In this document: one piece after another, positions 1 to 9,930 of the stretch
Layout: each line of letters starts with the position of its first letter
How positions within the stretch are numbered: position 1 is the first letter of the stretch
Origin: an uncultured Sinobacteraceae bacterium
GTDB taxonomy: Bacteria; Pseudomonadota; Gammaproteobacteria; Nevskiales; Nevskiaceae
Assembly (NCBI GenBank): GCA_903822975.1
Contig: CAIJRD010000012.1
Span: forward strand, 744,001 to 808,000
Direction: 5' to 3'
DNA length: 64,000 nucleotides
The notes under the pieces: model-generated
The model's database searches: none
Seen by the model: the letters and a program-made list of their open reading frames with translations, nothing else
What the model was told of the DNA's origin: nothing
Position numbers and translations under genes: made by a program

Positions 1-557
1 AACAAGCGCTCGGAGATCGCCCACAGTTGTTTGCTTGCGGCCGGCAACCCCGGCCAGAGTTCGATTGCGGCGTGGCGTGCGAGCACGCGCTTGACGTTGC
101 CATCGAGAATCGCGTGACGCGCGCCGTGCGCCTGCGCCAGGATCGCGCCAGCCGTGGAGCGGCCGAGGCCGGGCAACGCCAGCAGGGCCTCGAAATCCCG
201 CGGTACGTCACCGCCGTGCTGCGCCTGCATCTGTTGCGCGGCCTTGTGCAGGTTGCGCGCACGCGCGTAGTAGCCGAGCCCGGCCCACAGCGAGAGCACT
301 TCGTCGAGCGGCGCGGCGGCGAGACTGGCAGGATCGGGGAAGCGCTGCATGAAGCGCTCGAAGTACGGCACCACGGTCTTTACCTGCGTCTGCTGCAACA
401 TCACTTCCGAGATCCATACCCGGTACGCGGTGCGCGGCTGCTGCCATGGCAGATCGTGACGGCCGTGACTGGCGAACCAGACCAACAGCCGCTCGGCGAA
501 CGGTGCCAGCGGCACAGGACTCATTGCACGTGCGTCATCGCTCGATTGCGGGGTCAT
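1..557 (-). CDS. mutY: A/G-specific adenine glycosylase MutY, partial (N-terminal part)
   Basis: Base-excision repair glycosylase that removes adenine mispaired with 8-oxoguanine. The minus-strand frame is open to the window edge. It reads an N-terminal SDLPWQ-like segment ([15 protein letters not shown]), then [10 protein letters not shown], a [12 protein letters not shown] helix-hairpin-helix region and [12 protein letters not shown], all typical of MutY. The order matches the N-terminal catalytic half; the [4Fe-4S] and NUDIX-like C-terminal parts lie outside the window. The start is taken as ATG at 557; an in-frame ATG at 524 (MSPVPLAPF) is the main alternative, and neither has a strong Shine-Dalgarno. 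It lies downstream of and in line with the START-like gene at 610-1224 and AsmA, so it may be the distal gene of that operon. Confidence 0.9.
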   Translation of the reverse strand, partial: MTPQSSDDARAMSPVPLAPFAERLLVWFASHGRHDLPWQQPRTAYRVWISEVMLQQTQVKTVVPYFERFMQRFPDPASLAAAPLDEVLSLWAGLGYYARARNLHKAAQQMQAQHGGDVPRDFEALLALPGLGRSTAGAILAQAHGARHAILDGNVKRVLARHAAIELWPGLPAASKQLWAISERL

Positions 558-609
558 CGCGATCGCCCGCCGTGCCTTGAAGAGAAGTGCCCGCCTTCGT
601 CGCGCATGG

Positions 610-1224
610 TCATCGCGCGGACGCCGCCTGCTGCCGCGCGACCTGTTCGATACCAAGCGAGGTGCGCTGCGCTTCGGCGCGCATCGAGTTTTCCAGCAGC
701 CAGGGACCAATCAAGGGCGGAATCCAGAACGCCGGTTCTAGCTCGGCTTCGAAATCGAGTTGGGCATGTTCGCCGAGCGCGCTGAATTCCCATTGCGCAG
801 TGCCGGATCGCAGATCGCTGTGCTCGGGCACCACTTGCGCCCAGATGTGGCCGCCGTCGCCGCGCGCGCTGTAGCGCATCTGCTGCTGTTGGCGCAGCGT
901 CTTGCAGAACGGTCCGGCGCAGGTCCGCACTTGCGTGTAAAGCGAACCATCGGCCAGCAGATGCGCATCCTGAACGTCAGGATTGATTGCAACCAGGTTG
1001 TGCGGATCGGCGAACGCCGCATACGCGCGCGCGGCCGTTACATCCAGCAACACGTGCATGCGCACGCGATAGCGACCATCGGAATGTTCCACCGCGATCG
1101 ACTGAATCTGAGCAGCCTCGCTGGGTTGCATCACCAGCAACGCACCGGCGCAGGTCAAGCCCGCCAGCACCCGGATATGCATGCGACGCCGCACCCCGAA
1201 ACGCGTGGCGAAGATGCGCCTCAA
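610..1224 (-). CDS. Secreted SRPBCC/START-like (polyketide cyclase-type) protein
   Basis: A 204-aa protein with an N-terminal hydrophobic export segment ([13 protein letters not shown], about residues 18-32) ending near SEAAQ. A START/SRPBCC-like domain follows ([32 protein letters not shown], then a beta-rich tail), as in ribosome-association toxin or cyclase/dehydrase-like folds. Its start overlaps the asmA stop by four bases (ATGA at 1221-1224), which implies translational coupling and favours this start over Met15. The ligand and role are unknown; lipid or envelope binding is an inference from the fold and the AsmA neighbour. C103 and C107 (TCAGPFC) could form a disulfide in the periplasm. 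Confidence 0.7.
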   Translation of the reverse strand: MRRIFATRFGVRRRMHIRVLAGLTCAGALLVMQPSEAAQIQSIAVEHSDGRYRVRMHVLLDVTAARAYAAFADPHNLVAINPDVQDAHLLADGSLYTQVRTCAGPFCKTLRQQQQMRYSARGDGGHIWAQVVPEHSDLRSGTAQWEFSALGEHAQLDFEAELEPAFWIPPLIGPWLLENSMRAEAQRTSLGIEQVARQQAASAR

Positions 1225-3419
1225 GGGCTCGGTGGAGGCGATTGCGCGGGCGCTGCGTCCTCAGGCTTTTTCTTGCGGCCGAACAGCGCACCGAGGCCTT
1301 CCTTGAGCTGGTTGGCCAGAGCGGGATTCGATGTGCCGAGCTTCTTGTCGAGCTGGTCGCCGATGCGCTGCTGCAGCTTCTCGGTGGCCTTCTGCTGCAG
1401 GGCCGCTTTCACGTCGATGCTGTAGCGCGGCTGCGCGAAGCTGCCGGTCACGTGGATTGGGATCACCACACCATTCAGATCGGCGAGCTGCTTGCCGCCC
1501 TGCCCGGTTGCGGTGTTGACGATCATCGGCTTGGCGACGTAGTCGATGGTCTGGCCGGCGATATCAACCTGGCCTGCTCCATTCACGCGGAACAACGGAC
1601 TCGCTGCGTTCAGATCATCCGAATGCAGCACGCCATTGACGATCTTGCCGGACGCGGACAGCTCGGTGAAATCGGTTTCCTGCACGGCGGTTTCGTCGTA
1701 CTGCTGGCCGCTCATGAAGGCCTCGCCCTTGCGGATGATCTGGCCGAGGTTGAAGCCTTTGACCGCGCCATTCTTGAAGCTGAACGACACGGTGCCGTCG
1801 AGCGCGCGCTTCAATTCACCAACCGTGCGGCCGGTGCCGCTGACGTTGAGCGCCACATCGCCGGTGCCGGTGAGCGTGTCCTTGCCCTGCAGATCAATCA
1901 GCAAGGGGCCGGCGCTGATCGAAGACAGCTTCAGCGATTCTGCCAACGTCGGCTTCGTGCCCGGCGTGATGCGCGTGGTGTTGCTCAGCGTTCCGCCGTA
2001 AAGCTTGGAATCGAGATCGACGCGCTTTTCGCGACCGCGCGGTGCGGCGAGCTTCAGATGCACATCGGTCATGCTCAGGTTCTGCAGCTTGAACTTGCCG
2101 ACGTCGAGCGTGCCATTCGCATTGAGCTTTTCCAGCGCATCGACCGGCAGCACGGTGGCGTCAGCCGAGCCGCTCGGTGCGGCAGGTCCACCGGCTGCTT
2201 TGCGCGCAGCTGGCGTTGCTGCCGCCTGCTTTTGTGCGGGCGGCAGGTAGCGGTCTGCGTCCAGCGTGTCGGCCTTGAGCGCGAAATCGAGCGCCTGCGT
2301 TTCGAAGCTGCTGACACCGAGGCTGCCAGTGAGATGCGTTTGATCCAGCTCAAGCACGATGTTGCTGATGCGCGCGGCCGTGGCGTTGCCTTCGATCTGC
2401 GCGCTGAGACTGGCACTCTTCAGTGCATCCGCGTCGGCGGTCTCCAGCGACATGCCGAAGGTCTTCAAGAGCTCGCGCGGATTGAACGGCTTGATCGAAA
2501 GCGGTCCGGCAAAGCGGCCGGCGCTGCCGTTGAGTCCGGTGCCCTGCAGGCTCGCGGTCGCGCTGAGGCCGCCGGCATCGAGACGACCATTGGCGAGACT
2601 CAAGGTGCCCTTGCTGCCGTCGTAGCTCAGATCCGCACCGAGTTCCGCGGTTTGCGTGCCGTTCGGAATCTCCTTGCCGCTGGCCTTTACGCGCAGCTTG
2701 AGCTTGCTGGCTTGATAGGCCTTCTCGGTGAGATCGAATACGAGCTTCGCCGAAATTTTGGTGTCCGCGGTGATGGCCGGCTGCGTCAATTGCGAGCTGA
2801 AGCCGAGATCGAAATCGAAGGCTTTGCCCGGCTCGATCGCGCCGGTTTCGAGCTTCAGTTTGGACAGCAGATAGCTCTTGTGCGCTTGGTCGTCGCGATA
2901 GTTCAGCGCGGCATTGCGAATGCTGATGCCGGCGATATCGATCGAGCGGATGCCGCTATCGGTGTTGACGCTGTTGCTGCTGGTTTCTGCGGACGTGCCC
3001 GCTGGTTTGCTGGTCTTCGCGACCAAATCGTCCCAGTTGGTTTTGCCGTCGGCCTGTTTCGCCAGATTCAATTGCAGGCCATCGACGGTGATCGAACTGA
3101 CCTGCACGTCGCGATTGCGCAGCAGTGGCAATAACCGCACGCCCAGCTCTGCTTCGCCAACGCTGGCGAACGGCGCGGCGCCGAATCCGGCGGCATTACT
3201 CAGCGATACGTTCTTGATGCGTGCGCCCAGCGTGGGAAACACGCTCAGGTGAATATCGCCGATGGTGATGTCGCGTCCGCTGGCGTTCTTCACCTGCGCG
3301 GCAATCTGGCCACGGAAATTGTTGGCGTCGAAGAAAATCGCGAACAGCGCGACTGCGACGATCAACAGCAGCAGCACCGCGAGCACGAGTCCGAAGACGA
3401 TTTTGAGCAGCTTTTTCAT
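1221..3419 (-). CDS. AsmA family inner-membrane-anchored periplasmic protein
   Basis: A 732-aa AsmA-family protein. It has one N-terminal membrane anchor ([25 protein letters not shown], residues 6-31), the signature N-terminal block ([22 protein letters not shown]), a long beta-rich middle and the conserved C-terminal AsmA region with [13 protein letters not shown] and [16 protein letters not shown]. AsmA-like proteins are thought to bridge the periplasm and move or regulate phospholipids and outer-membrane biogenesis. An Ala/Pro-rich segment (around residues 395-420) and a short Ala/Pro tail are the only low-complexity parts. It starts at ATG 3419 with TAAGGA just upstream. It is the first gene of a minus-strand set with the START-like protein and mutY. 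Confidence 0.93.
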   Translation of the reverse strand: MKKLLKIVFGLVLAVLLLLIVAVALFAIFFDANNFRGQIAAQVKNASGRDITIGDIHLSVFPTLGARIKNVSLSNAAGFGAAPFASVGEAELGVRLLPLLRNRDVQVSSITVDGLQLNLAKQADGKTNWDDLVAKTSKPAGTSAETSSNSVNTDSGIRSIDIAGISIRNAALNYRDDQAHKSYLLSKLKLETGAIEPGKAFDFDLGFSSQLTQPAITADTKISAKLVFDLTEKAYQASKLKLRVKASGKEIPNGTQTAELGADLSYDGSKGTLSLANGRLDAGGLSATASLQGTGLNGSAGRFAGPLSIKPFNPRELLKTFGMSLETADADALKSASLSAQIEGNATAARISNIVLELDQTHLTGSLGVSSFETQALDFALKADTLDADRYLPPAQKQAAATPAARKAAGGPAAPSGSADATVLPVDALEKLNANGTLDVGKFKLQNLSMTDVHLKLAAPRGREKRVDLDSKLYGGTLSNTTRITPGTKPTLAESLKLSSISAGPLLIDLQGKDTLTGTGDVALNVSGTGRTVGELKRALDGTVSFSFKNGAVKGFNLGQIIRKGEAFMSGQQYDETAVQETDFTELSASGKIVNGVLHSDDLNAASPLFRVNGAGQVDIAGQTIDYVAKPMIVNTATGQGGKQLADLNGVVIPIHVTGSFAQPRYSIDVKAALQQKATEKLQQRIGDQLDKKLGTSNPALANQLKEGLGALFGRKKKPEDAAPAQSPPPSP

Positions 3420-3573
3420 GGTCCTTAGTTCGAGTGCAGGTTCGAGCGCGACGTCAAACTTAGTCTACGGCAGTCGGCCGATTGTTCAATGCGCCGCACC
3501 ACGTCGCGCCGGCGGCGGCGCAGCGCTGGAGAGTTACGCGATAAACTGCGCGCCCGGATTCAGGTTTCGCCCC

Positions 3574-4959
3574 ATGTCGACGTCGTCCACGCCCACCCGC
3601 ACCCGCCGCAAACCGACCGCCAAGGCACCGGCGCTCGCGCCGCGCCGCATCGGCTTCGTAAGCCTCGGCTGCCCCAAAGCGCTGGTCGATTCCGAACGCA
3701 TCCTGACGCAGCTGCGCGCCGAAGGTTATGAAACGGTGGGCAGCTACGCCGCGGCGGATGTCGTTGTCGTCAACACCTGCGGCTTCATCGATTCCGCCGT
3801 TGCCGAATCGCTCGACGCGATCGGCGAGGCGATGGCGGAAAACGGCAAGGTCATCGTCACCGGTTGTCTCGGCGCGAAGGGCAGCGTGATCCGCGACAAA
3901 TTCCCGGACGTGCTGTCGATCACCGGTCCGCAGGACTACGCCGGCGTGATGCAGGCCGTGCATAAGGCCGCACCGCCGCAGCACGATCCGTTTCTCGATC
4001 TGCTGCCGCCGCAAGGCGTGAAGCTCACACCGAAGCATTACGCCTATCTGAAGATCGCCGAAGGCTGCAATCACAAATGCAGCTTCTGCATCATCCCGTC
4101 GATGCGCGGCAAGCTCGCGTCACGCGCGATCGACGACGTGCTGACCGAAGCCGACAAGCTGGTCCGCGCCGGCGTGCAGGAACTGTTGGTGATTTCGCAA
4201 GACACCAGCGCCTACGGCGCGGATCTGAAATACGCGCGTCGCGACTGGCAGGGCAAGAGCTATGAAACGCGCATGCTCGATCTGTGTCGCGGGCTCGGCT
4301 CGCTCGGCGGTGCACAGCGCCCCTGGGTGCGCCTGCATTACGTCTATCCCTACCCGCACGTCGATCACATCATTCCGCTGATGGCGGAAGGCCTGTTGCT
4401 GCCGTATCTCGACATTCCGCTGCAGCACGCCGCACCTAGCGTGCTCAAACGCATGAAGCGCCCAGCCGCTGCCGAGGACACCTTGGAGCGCCTGAAGGCC
4501 TGGCGCGCGATCGCGCCGGACATCACCGTTCGCAGCACCTTCATCGTCGGCTTTCCGGGTGAGACCGAGGGGGAATTCCAGATCCTGCTCGACTGGCTCG
4601 AAGAAGCTCAACTCGACCGCGTCGGCGCATTCAAATATTCGCCAGTTGAAGGCGCAACCGCCAATGCGCTGTCCGGTGCGGTTCCCGAGACCTTGCAAGA
4701 AGAGCGGCTCGCTCGCTTCATGGAGAAGCAGGCCGGCATCAGCGCGGCCAAGCTCAAGGCCAAGATCGGGCGCACGCTCGAAGTATTAGTCGACACGCCC
4801 ACCGCCGATGGCGGCGTCGCGCGCTCCTGGGCGGATGCGCCTGAAATCGACGGCACGGTAATCGTCGGCGGCGGCAAGCCGCTGCGTGCGGGCGAACGCG
4901 TGAAGGTACGCGTGACCGCTGCGGATACGCACGACCTGCATGCGCAAGTGCTTGCGTGA
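3574..4959 (+). CDS. rimO: Ribosomal protein uS12 methylthiotransferase RimO
   Basis: Radical-SAM enzyme that methylthiolates the conserved Asp of ribosomal protein uS12 (RpsL). A 461-aa frame begins at ATG 3574. Domain order: N-terminal UPF0004 domain ([39 protein letters not shown], giving the three Cys of the auxiliary cluster), the radical-SAM core with CNHKCSFC (CxxxCxxC) and [11 protein letters not shown], then a C-terminal TRAM domain. Length is close to the 441 aa of E. coli RimO, the extra being a basic low-complexity N-terminus ([13 protein letters not shown]). The open frame extends 5' of the ATG but runs antisense over asmA, so that extension is rejected. It is divergent from asmA. 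Confidence 0.97.
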   Translation: MSTSSTPTRTRRKPTAKAPALAPRRIGFVSLGCPKALVDSERILTQLRAEGYETVGSYAAADVVVVNTCGFIDSAVAESLDAIGEAMAENGKVIVTGCLGAKGSVIRDKFPDVLSITGPQDYAGVMQAVHKAAPPQHDPFLDLLPPQGVKLTPKHYAYLKIAEGCNHKCSFCIIPSMRGKLASRAIDDVLTEADKLVRAGVQELLVISQDTSAYGADLKYARRDWQGKSYETRMLDLCRGLGSLGGAQRPWVRLHYVYPYPHVDHIIPLMAEGLLLPYLDIPLQHAAPSVLKRMKRPAAAEDTLERLKAWRAIAPDITVRSTFIVGFPGETEGEFQILLDWLEEAQLDRVGAFKYSPVEGATANALSGAVPETLQEERLARFMEKQAGISAAKLKAKIGRTLEVLVDTPTADGGVARSWADAPEIDGTVIVGGGKPLRAGERVKVRVTAADTHDLHAQVLA

Positions 4960-5332
4960 TTCGAGCGTCGATCGCCACCGAGGGCTGCCGCTAGGCGGCC
5001 GCAATCCACCCTCTATCCTGCCGTCATAAGCCGCTTGAAAGCTTACGGGATTAGTCTTCGATGCCCGCCGGTCGTCGGATTTTAGCGATTTACGGCCCGT
5101 TATTGGCGATCTTTACGATTCTTAGCCGCTACAATAGGGGTTTGGTCGACGCGCCAGGGAGAGGTGACGCAGTTCACCATTAAGGCGCGTTTAAGCCCTC
5201 GTTCAGATAATCCGGCGTAACGTTCGTTAAGCCGAGTATTTGCGCAAGCACTTATCGGCAGGGCAGTAAAGAACGTTGTTTTTCCCTAGCTTACCTGCAC
5301 GAGTGCCATTGATGGCTGATTCCCGAGGTCTG
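4960..5332 (+). promoter_or_regulatory. Intergenic leader with nested inverted repeats upstream of the phosphatase operon
   Basis: This 370-bp stretch has no convincing gene. A TACAAT hexamer near 5130 could be a -10 element, but no good -35 is correctly spaced. Just after it lies a nested hairpin. The outer arms are ACGCGCC at 5149-5155 and GGCGCGT at 5184-5190, and the inner arms are GGTGA at 5163-5167 and TCACC at 5174-5178. No T-run follows, so it is not a simple terminator; it could be a structured 5' leader of the downstream operon. It matches no riboswitch class I recognise. Confidence 0.4.
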
Positions 5333-6085
5333 ATGCCTATGCTGCCGCGATCGGTCGCCGCTGGCTGGCTGGTGGTCTGTGATTTCGACGGCACCATCGC
5401 AAATATTGACGTCACTGATGGCATTCTGAGCCGCTTCGCGCTACCCGAGTGGGTTGATGTCGAAGTTGAATGGAAGGCCGGCGCCATTGGTTCGCGCGAA
5501 TGCATGCGCCGCCAGGTTGAGTTGCTGCGCGTAGCGCGCCCCGAACTCGACGCCTATCTCGATACGATCGAAATCGATCCCGGCTTCGCTGCGTTCGTCG
5601 CCGACTGCCGCCGTCAGCAATTGCCGTTGGTGGTGATCAGCGATGGTATCGATTACGCCATCCGCCGCATTTTGCAACGCCATGGACTGGGCGATCTGCC
5701 GCTCGCCAGTAATCGCCTGGTGCAGACTGGCGACGACAGTTACCGTCTCGAATTCCCCGACTCCGATCCGCAGTGCCGCGCAGGCAGCGGCACCTGCAAG
5801 TGCGCGGTCAGCGCTTCGCGCGCTCATGGCAGCAAGCGCCTGCTGATCGGCGACGGCAGTTCCGATTTCTGTCTCGCTGCGAGCGCCGATCTGGTGTTCG
5901 CGAAAACCAAACTGCTGAAGCACTGTCGCGACAATTGCCTGCCGCATCACGCCTGCCCGGACTTCGGGGTGGCCCTGCAATTGCTCAAGCAGTTGGACGT
6001 ACCGGTGCGCTCACCGATCGCACTTAAGCGGACCTGGAAGGCCGCTCATCCGCCGGCCCCGCCGGCCGCTGCAATGGAGATCTAG
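5333..6085 (+). CDS. HAD-IB family phosphatase (MtnX / phosphoserine phosphatase-like)
   Basis: HAD-superfamily phosphatase of about 250 aa. Motif I is VCDFDGTIANIDVTDGIL (two catalytic Asp in DFDGT), motif II is VVISDG, and motif III/IV is GDGSSDFCLA. The helical C1 cap (RFALPEWVDVEVEWKAGAIGSRECM) is that of the MtnX/PSPase group (HAD-IB). It is probably a small-molecule phosphomonoesterase. Several in-frame starts exist (5312, 5333, 5339). GAGG at 5325-5328 supports 5333 or 5339, so the first residues are uncertain. It is the first gene of a tight operon with the aminotransferase, esterase and CFA-like methyltransferase. Unlike Bacillus mtnX it has no methionine-salvage neighbours, so its substrate is unknown. 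A CKCAVSASR segment after GSGTC carries four Cys and could bind a metal. Confidence 0.82.
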   Translation: MPMLPRSVAAGWLVVCDFDGTIANIDVTDGILSRFALPEWVDVEVEWKAGAIGSRECMRRQVELLRVARPELDAYLDTIEIDPGFAAFVADCRRQQLPLVVISDGIDYAIRRILQRHGLGDLPLASNRLVQTGDDSYRLEFPDSDPQCRAGSGTCKCAVSASRAHGSKRLLIGDGSSDFCLAASADLVFAKTKLLKHCRDNCLPHHACPDFGVALQLLKQLDVPVRSPIALKRTWKAAHPPAPPAAAMEI

Positions 6086-6087
6086 TT

Positions 6088-7485
6088 TTGACTCAAATGA
6101 ACAAAGCCGGTTTGACACGGGAAGCAGAGTTGCTGCGCGACGAAGCGAAATACTGCTCGTTCGGCGACACCGTGCACTATCTGAACCCGCCGAAATTCTT
6201 CGAGCGCTGCGATGGTTCGTATCTGTTCGACAAGGACGACACGCCCTACCTCGATCTGCAGATGTGGTACTCGGCGGTCAACTTCGGTTACGCCAACCAG
6301 CGCCTCAATGACGTGCTTAAGCGTCAGATCGATGTGCTGCCGCAGGTCGCCAGCCAGTATCTGCATCCGACCAAGGTCGAACTCGCCAAGGTCATCGCGC
6401 AGGACGCCGAGCGCAAGTTCGGCCAGAAAGGTCGCATCCATTTCAACGTCGGCGGCTCGCAGTCGGTCGAGGACTCGCTGAAAGTCGTGCGCAATGCCAG
6501 CAATGGCAAGAGCCTGATGTTCGCGTTCGAAGGCGGCTATCACGGGCGCACACTCGGCGCCTCGGCGATCACCTCGAGCTACCGTTACCGTCGCCGCTAC
6601 GGCCACTTCGGTGACCGTGCGCAGTTCATCGAATTCCCGTACCACTTCCGCGGCCCCAAGGGCATGAGCAAGGAAGAGTACGGCGAGATGTGCGTGGCGA
6701 AGTTCGCGCGCCTGTTTGAAACCGAATACAACGGCGTCTGGGATCCCAAGACCAACCAGTGCGAGTACGCGGCGTTCTACGTCGAACCGATCCAGGGCAC
6801 CGGCGGCTACGTGATTCCGCCGATGAACTTCTTCAAGGGCATCAAGAAAGTCCTCGACGATCACGGCATCCTGCTGGTGGTCGACGAAATCCAGATGGGC
6901 TTCTATCGCACCGGCAAGCTCTGGTCGATCGAACATTTCGGCGTCACGCCGGACGTGCTGGTGTTCGGCAAGGCGCTGACCAACGGCCTCAACCCGCTCG
7001 CCGGCATCTGGGCGCGTGAGGAACTGATCAACCCGACGATCTTCCCGCCCGGCTCGACGCACTCCACGTTTGCCTCGAATCCGCTGGGTACCGCGGTCGG
7101 TCTGGAAACGATGAAGATGCTGGCCGAAGGCGACTACGAAACCTCGGTTGCCGAGAAGGGCGCTTACTTCCTCGAAGGCCTGAAGAACCTGCAGAAGCAG
7201 TTCAAGCAAATCGGCGATGTCGATGGCCTGGGTCTGGCGCTGCGCGCCGAGATCTGCACCGCCGACGGCTTCACGCCCGACAAGGCCACGCTGGATAAGG
7301 TGGTCGATGAAGGCATGAAGGGCGACCTCGATGCCAACGGCAAGAAGATGGGCCTGGTGCTCGATGTCGGCGGCTACTACAAGAACGTGATCACGTTCGC
7401 GCCGTCGCTGCATATCACCAAGCAGGAAATCGATCTCGGCCTCGAACTGCTGGCGCAAGCGCTGCATCGCGTGGTCAAGAACTGA
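6088..7485 (+). CDS. Class III PLP-dependent aminotransferase
   Basis: A 465-aa fold-type I, class III (acetylornithine/omega-amino acid) aminotransferase. Visible motifs are NVGGSQSVEDSLKVVRN (phosphate-binding loop), GGYHGRTLGA, VDEIQMGFYRTG (Asp that contacts the PLP nitrogen) and VFGKALTNG with Schiff-base Lys295. The start is probably TTG at 6088: GGAG at 6075-6078 lies 9 nt upstream, whereas the ATG at 6097 would be 18 nt away. It lies two bases after the phosphatase stop and one base before the esterase ATG, so all three are co-transcribed. The amine donor and acceptor cannot be told from the motifs. Confidence 0.92.
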   Translation: MTQMNKAGLTREAELLRDEAKYCSFGDTVHYLNPPKFFERCDGSYLFDKDDTPYLDLQMWYSAVNFGYANQRLNDVLKRQIDVLPQVASQYLHPTKVELAKVIAQDAERKFGQKGRIHFNVGGSQSVEDSLKVVRNASNGKSLMFAFEGGYHGRTLGASAITSSYRYRRRYGHFGDRAQFIEFPYHFRGPKGMSKEEYGEMCVAKFARLFETEYNGVWDPKTNQCEYAAFYVEPIQGTGGYVIPPMNFFKGIKKVLDDHGILLVVDEIQMGFYRTGKLWSIEHFGVTPDVLVFGKALTNGLNPLAGIWAREELINPTIFPPGSTHSTFASNPLGTAVGLETMKMLAEGDYETSVAEKGAYFLEGLKNLQKQFKQIGDVDGLGLALRAEICTADGFTPDKATLDKVVDEGMKGDLDANGKKMGLVLDVGGYYKNVITFAPSLHITKQEIDLGLELLAQALHRVVKN

Positions 7486-7486
7486 A

Positions 7487-8359
7487 ATGAGTGTTGCCGC
7501 GCAGCTCGTCTGCCCCGAGATCAAGGATCACAGTTTCTTCCTCGAGGGCGGCGAAGTCGGCGTGCTGCTGATCCACGGACTCACCGGCACGCCGGTGGAG
7601 ATGCGCTACGTCGGCAAGGGTCTGCACAAGGCCGGCTATACGGTCTACGGCATGCAACTGCCGGGGCACTGCGGCAACGAGGCGGATCTGTCCGCCACCT
7701 GCTGGAAAGATTGGTACGGTGCCGTCGAGCGCGCGCTCGAAGCCTTGCGCGCACGCGTGCAGACCGTGGTCGTCGGCGGCCTGTCGATGGGTGCGGTGAT
7801 GGCGCTGCATCTGGCCGCACGGCAACCCGACAAGATCAGCGGCATGCTGCTGTACGGCACCACGCTGTGGTACGACGGCTGGACCATTCCCTGGTACAGC
7901 TTCCTGTGGAAGCCGCTGATCCATACGCCGATCGGTCGCAATTACACCTTCATGGAAAAGTTTCCGTACGGCATCAAGGACGAGCGCCTGCGTAAGCGCG
8001 TCGTTCAAAACATGCTGTCCGGCAACAGCGCCGATGCCGGCCTTGCCGGTATGCCTGCCTGCGGCGTGCGTCAGTTGTGGAAGCTGGTCGCCGAAGTAAA
8101 GAAAGAACTGCCGACGATCACCGCACCGGCGCTGATTCTGCATGCGCGCGAAGACGACATGAGCAGCGTGCGCAATGCGTATTACGTCGCCAAGCGTCTG
8201 GCCGGGCCGGTCGATGTCGGTCTGCTCGACGACTGCTACCACATGATCACGGTTGATCGTCAGCGCGACGAAGTGGTCTCGCGCAGCGTCGAATTCCTGC
8301 GTCGTATTTCGACGCAAGCAGTCCCGCTCACGGGACTGCGGGTCGCCGTCGGCTCGTAA
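7487..8359 (+). CDS. Alpha/beta-hydrolase, Est30-type carboxylesterase
   Basis: A 290-aa alpha/beta-hydrolase. The oxyanion region is LLIHGLTGTP, the nucleophile elbow is GGLSMG (Ser100), the acidic residue is in LHAREDDMSS and the catalytic His is in CYHMITVDRQRDEV. This arrangement is that of Est30-like carboxylesterases/monoacylglycerol lipases. There is no signal peptide, so it is cytoplasmic. The start ATG is one base after the aminotransferase stop. The CFA-like gene follows 13 bases after its stop, which places an acyl-ester hydrolase in a possible lipid-modification operon. Confidence 0.88.
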   Translation: MSVAAQLVCPEIKDHSFFLEGGEVGVLLIHGLTGTPVEMRYVGKGLHKAGYTVYGMQLPGHCGNEADLSATCWKDWYGAVERALEALRARVQTVVVGGLSMGAVMALHLAARQPDKISGMLLYGTTLWYDGWTIPWYSFLWKPLIHTPIGRNYTFMEKFPYGIKDERLRKRVVQNMLSGNSADAGLAGMPACGVRQLWKLVAEVKKELPTITAPALILHAREDDMSSVRNAYYVAKRLAGPVDVGLLDDCYHMITVDRQRDEVVSRSVEFLRRISTQAVPLTGLRVAVGS

Positions 8360-8372
8360 AGTAGGGCGTCGC

Positions 8373-9668
8373 GTGAACGACGGGACTTCCATCGTCGGTC
8401 GTGCGTCGCGCACCAGTCTTGTCGATTGGGCGCTCGCCAAAGGTCTCAAAGACCTGATCAAGTTCGGCGCACTCGAAGTGACCTGCGCCAGCGGGCAACG
8501 CCTGCACTTCGGCGATGGCAGCGGCACACCGGTGGTCATTCGCTTTGCCGATGCGCGCGCGCAGTGGGCATTCATGATCGACCCGGAATTGCGACTCGGC
8601 GAAATCTTCACCGACAGCCGCCTGCTGCTGGAACAAGGCTCGATCTACGATTTTCTGGTGCTGGTGCTGAGCAACATCCAGGCATCGCCGAAAGAAAAAC
8701 CCAACCTCTTGACCTATCTCGCCGGACGCGTCCGCTTCGCGACACGCCGCTGGCGTCAGCGCAACACCGCGACGCGCTCGCGTCGCAATGTCGCGCAGCA
8801 CTACGATCTCGGCGACGCGCTTTACGCGCTGTTTCTCGACCAGGACTGGCAGTACTCCTGCGCCTACTTCGAATCAGACGATCTCACGCTGGAACAGGCG
8901 CAGCTGGCGAAGAAACGCCACATCGCCGCGAAGCTGATGGTCGACCCCGGCCACTCGGTGCTGGACATCGGTTGCGGCTGGGGCGGGCTCGGTTTGTATC
9001 TGGCGGAGACCGCGGGTGCGGCGCCGGTCACCGGCATCACCCTGTCGCAGGAACAGCTCGCACGCGCGAATGCACGCGCGAGCGAGCGCGGCTTGAGCGA
9101 GCGCGTGCAATTCAAGCTGCAGGACTACCGCACGCTCGACGGTCAGTTCGACCGCATCGTGTCGGTCGGCATGTTCGAACACGTCGGACTTTCGTTTTAC
9201 GACACCTACTTTGAAAACTGCGCGCGCCTGTTGCAGCAGGACGGCGTGATGCTGCTGCATACGATCGCCTGCACCGGCGTGCCGACCCAGGCGAACCCCT
9301 GGCTCGATCGCTACATTTTCCCCGGCGGCTATCTGCCGACCTTGTCGGAAATGATGCCGGCGATCGAACGCGCGGGACTCGTATTGAGCGATCTGGAAGT
9401 CTGGCGCCTGCATTACGCGAAGACGCTGGCCTGCTGGCGTGAACGTTTCTTGGCGCGCCGCGCGGAAGCTGCCGCACTCTACGACGATCGCTTCTGCCGC
9501 ATGTGGGAGTATTACCTGGCATTCTGCGAGGCGGCGTTCCGCCACGAAGATGTCGTGGTATTCCAGCTGCAGCTGACACGTCGCAACGATACCGTGCCCT
9601 TGTGTCGCGACTACATCGATCAGCGCAAGCAGGCCTTGCGTGCACGCGAAGCCTCGCTGCGACTCTGA
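8373..9668 (+). CDS. Cyclopropane-fatty-acyl-phospholipid synthase-like SAM methyltransferase
   Basis: A 431-aa protein of the CFA synthase/mycolic-acid methyltransferase family. It has the N-terminal acyl-carrier region (RFADARAQWAFMIDPELRLGEIFTDSRL), then ARNVAQHYDLGDALY-like and WQYSCAYF, SAM-binding VLDIGCGWGG, VGMFEHVG, and C-terminal FPGGYLPT, LACWRERF and MWEYYLAFCE. It would methylenate or methylate unsaturated acyl chains on membrane lipids. The start is GTG 8373 (VNDGTSIV) with AGGG at about 8363; the longer open frame overlaps the esterase out of frame and is rejected. It is the last gene of the 5.3-9.7 kb operon. Confidence 0.9.
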   Translation: MNDGTSIVGRASRTSLVDWALAKGLKDLIKFGALEVTCASGQRLHFGDGSGTPVVIRFADARAQWAFMIDPELRLGEIFTDSRLLLEQGSIYDFLVLVLSNIQASPKEKPNLLTYLAGRVRFATRRWRQRNTATRSRRNVAQHYDLGDALYALFLDQDWQYSCAYFESDDLTLEQAQLAKKRHIAAKLMVDPGHSVLDIGCGWGGLGLYLAETAGAAPVTGITLSQEQLARANARASERGLSERVQFKLQDYRTLDGQFDRIVSVGMFEHVGLSFYDTYFENCARLLQQDGVMLLHTIACTGVPTQANPWLDRYIFPGGYLPTLSEMMPAIERAGLVLSDLEVWRLHYAKTLACWRERFLARRAEAAALYDDRFCRMWEYYLAFCEAAFRHEDVVVFQLQLTRRNDTVPLCRDYIDQRKQALRAREASLRL

Positions 9669-9805
9669 AGCGTCGTCGCTTCGAAGCCTGACCAGAAAAT
9701 GCCGATGCCTCGAACGTCGGCAAGCTGAGCGTTTCGCTTTGGCGTCGCTTTAGGCAATCCCTCGCGCGGTCGGCTCATGCGTCGGCGATGTACACGCGCG
9801 GGCGT

Positions 9806-9859
9806 ATGCTGATGCTGATGCTGATGCTGATGCTGATGCTGATGCTGATGCTGATGCTG
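9806..9859. repeat. Hexanucleotide tandem repeat, nine perfect ATGCTG copies
   Basis: Nine uninterrupted copies of ATGCTG lie between the CFA-like gene and the AEC transporter (both end facing this gap). Read on the plus strand they would encode alternating Leu-Met, but no supported gene contains them. A perfect hexamer tract of this length is prone to slippage and copy-number change. Confidence 0.95.
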
Positions 9860-9930
9860 ATTTTATTCTTGACCAACCCGCGCAAGAACTGCGACCGAGC
9901 CCGCTGCGCGTCGCGTATTTCGCAACATCA

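Noticed and set aside
987..3134. 715-aa open frame on the plus strand
   Set aside because: It is antisense to AsmA, is Arg/Ala/Gln-rich, has no RBS or family motif, and exists only because of codon bias on the other strand.
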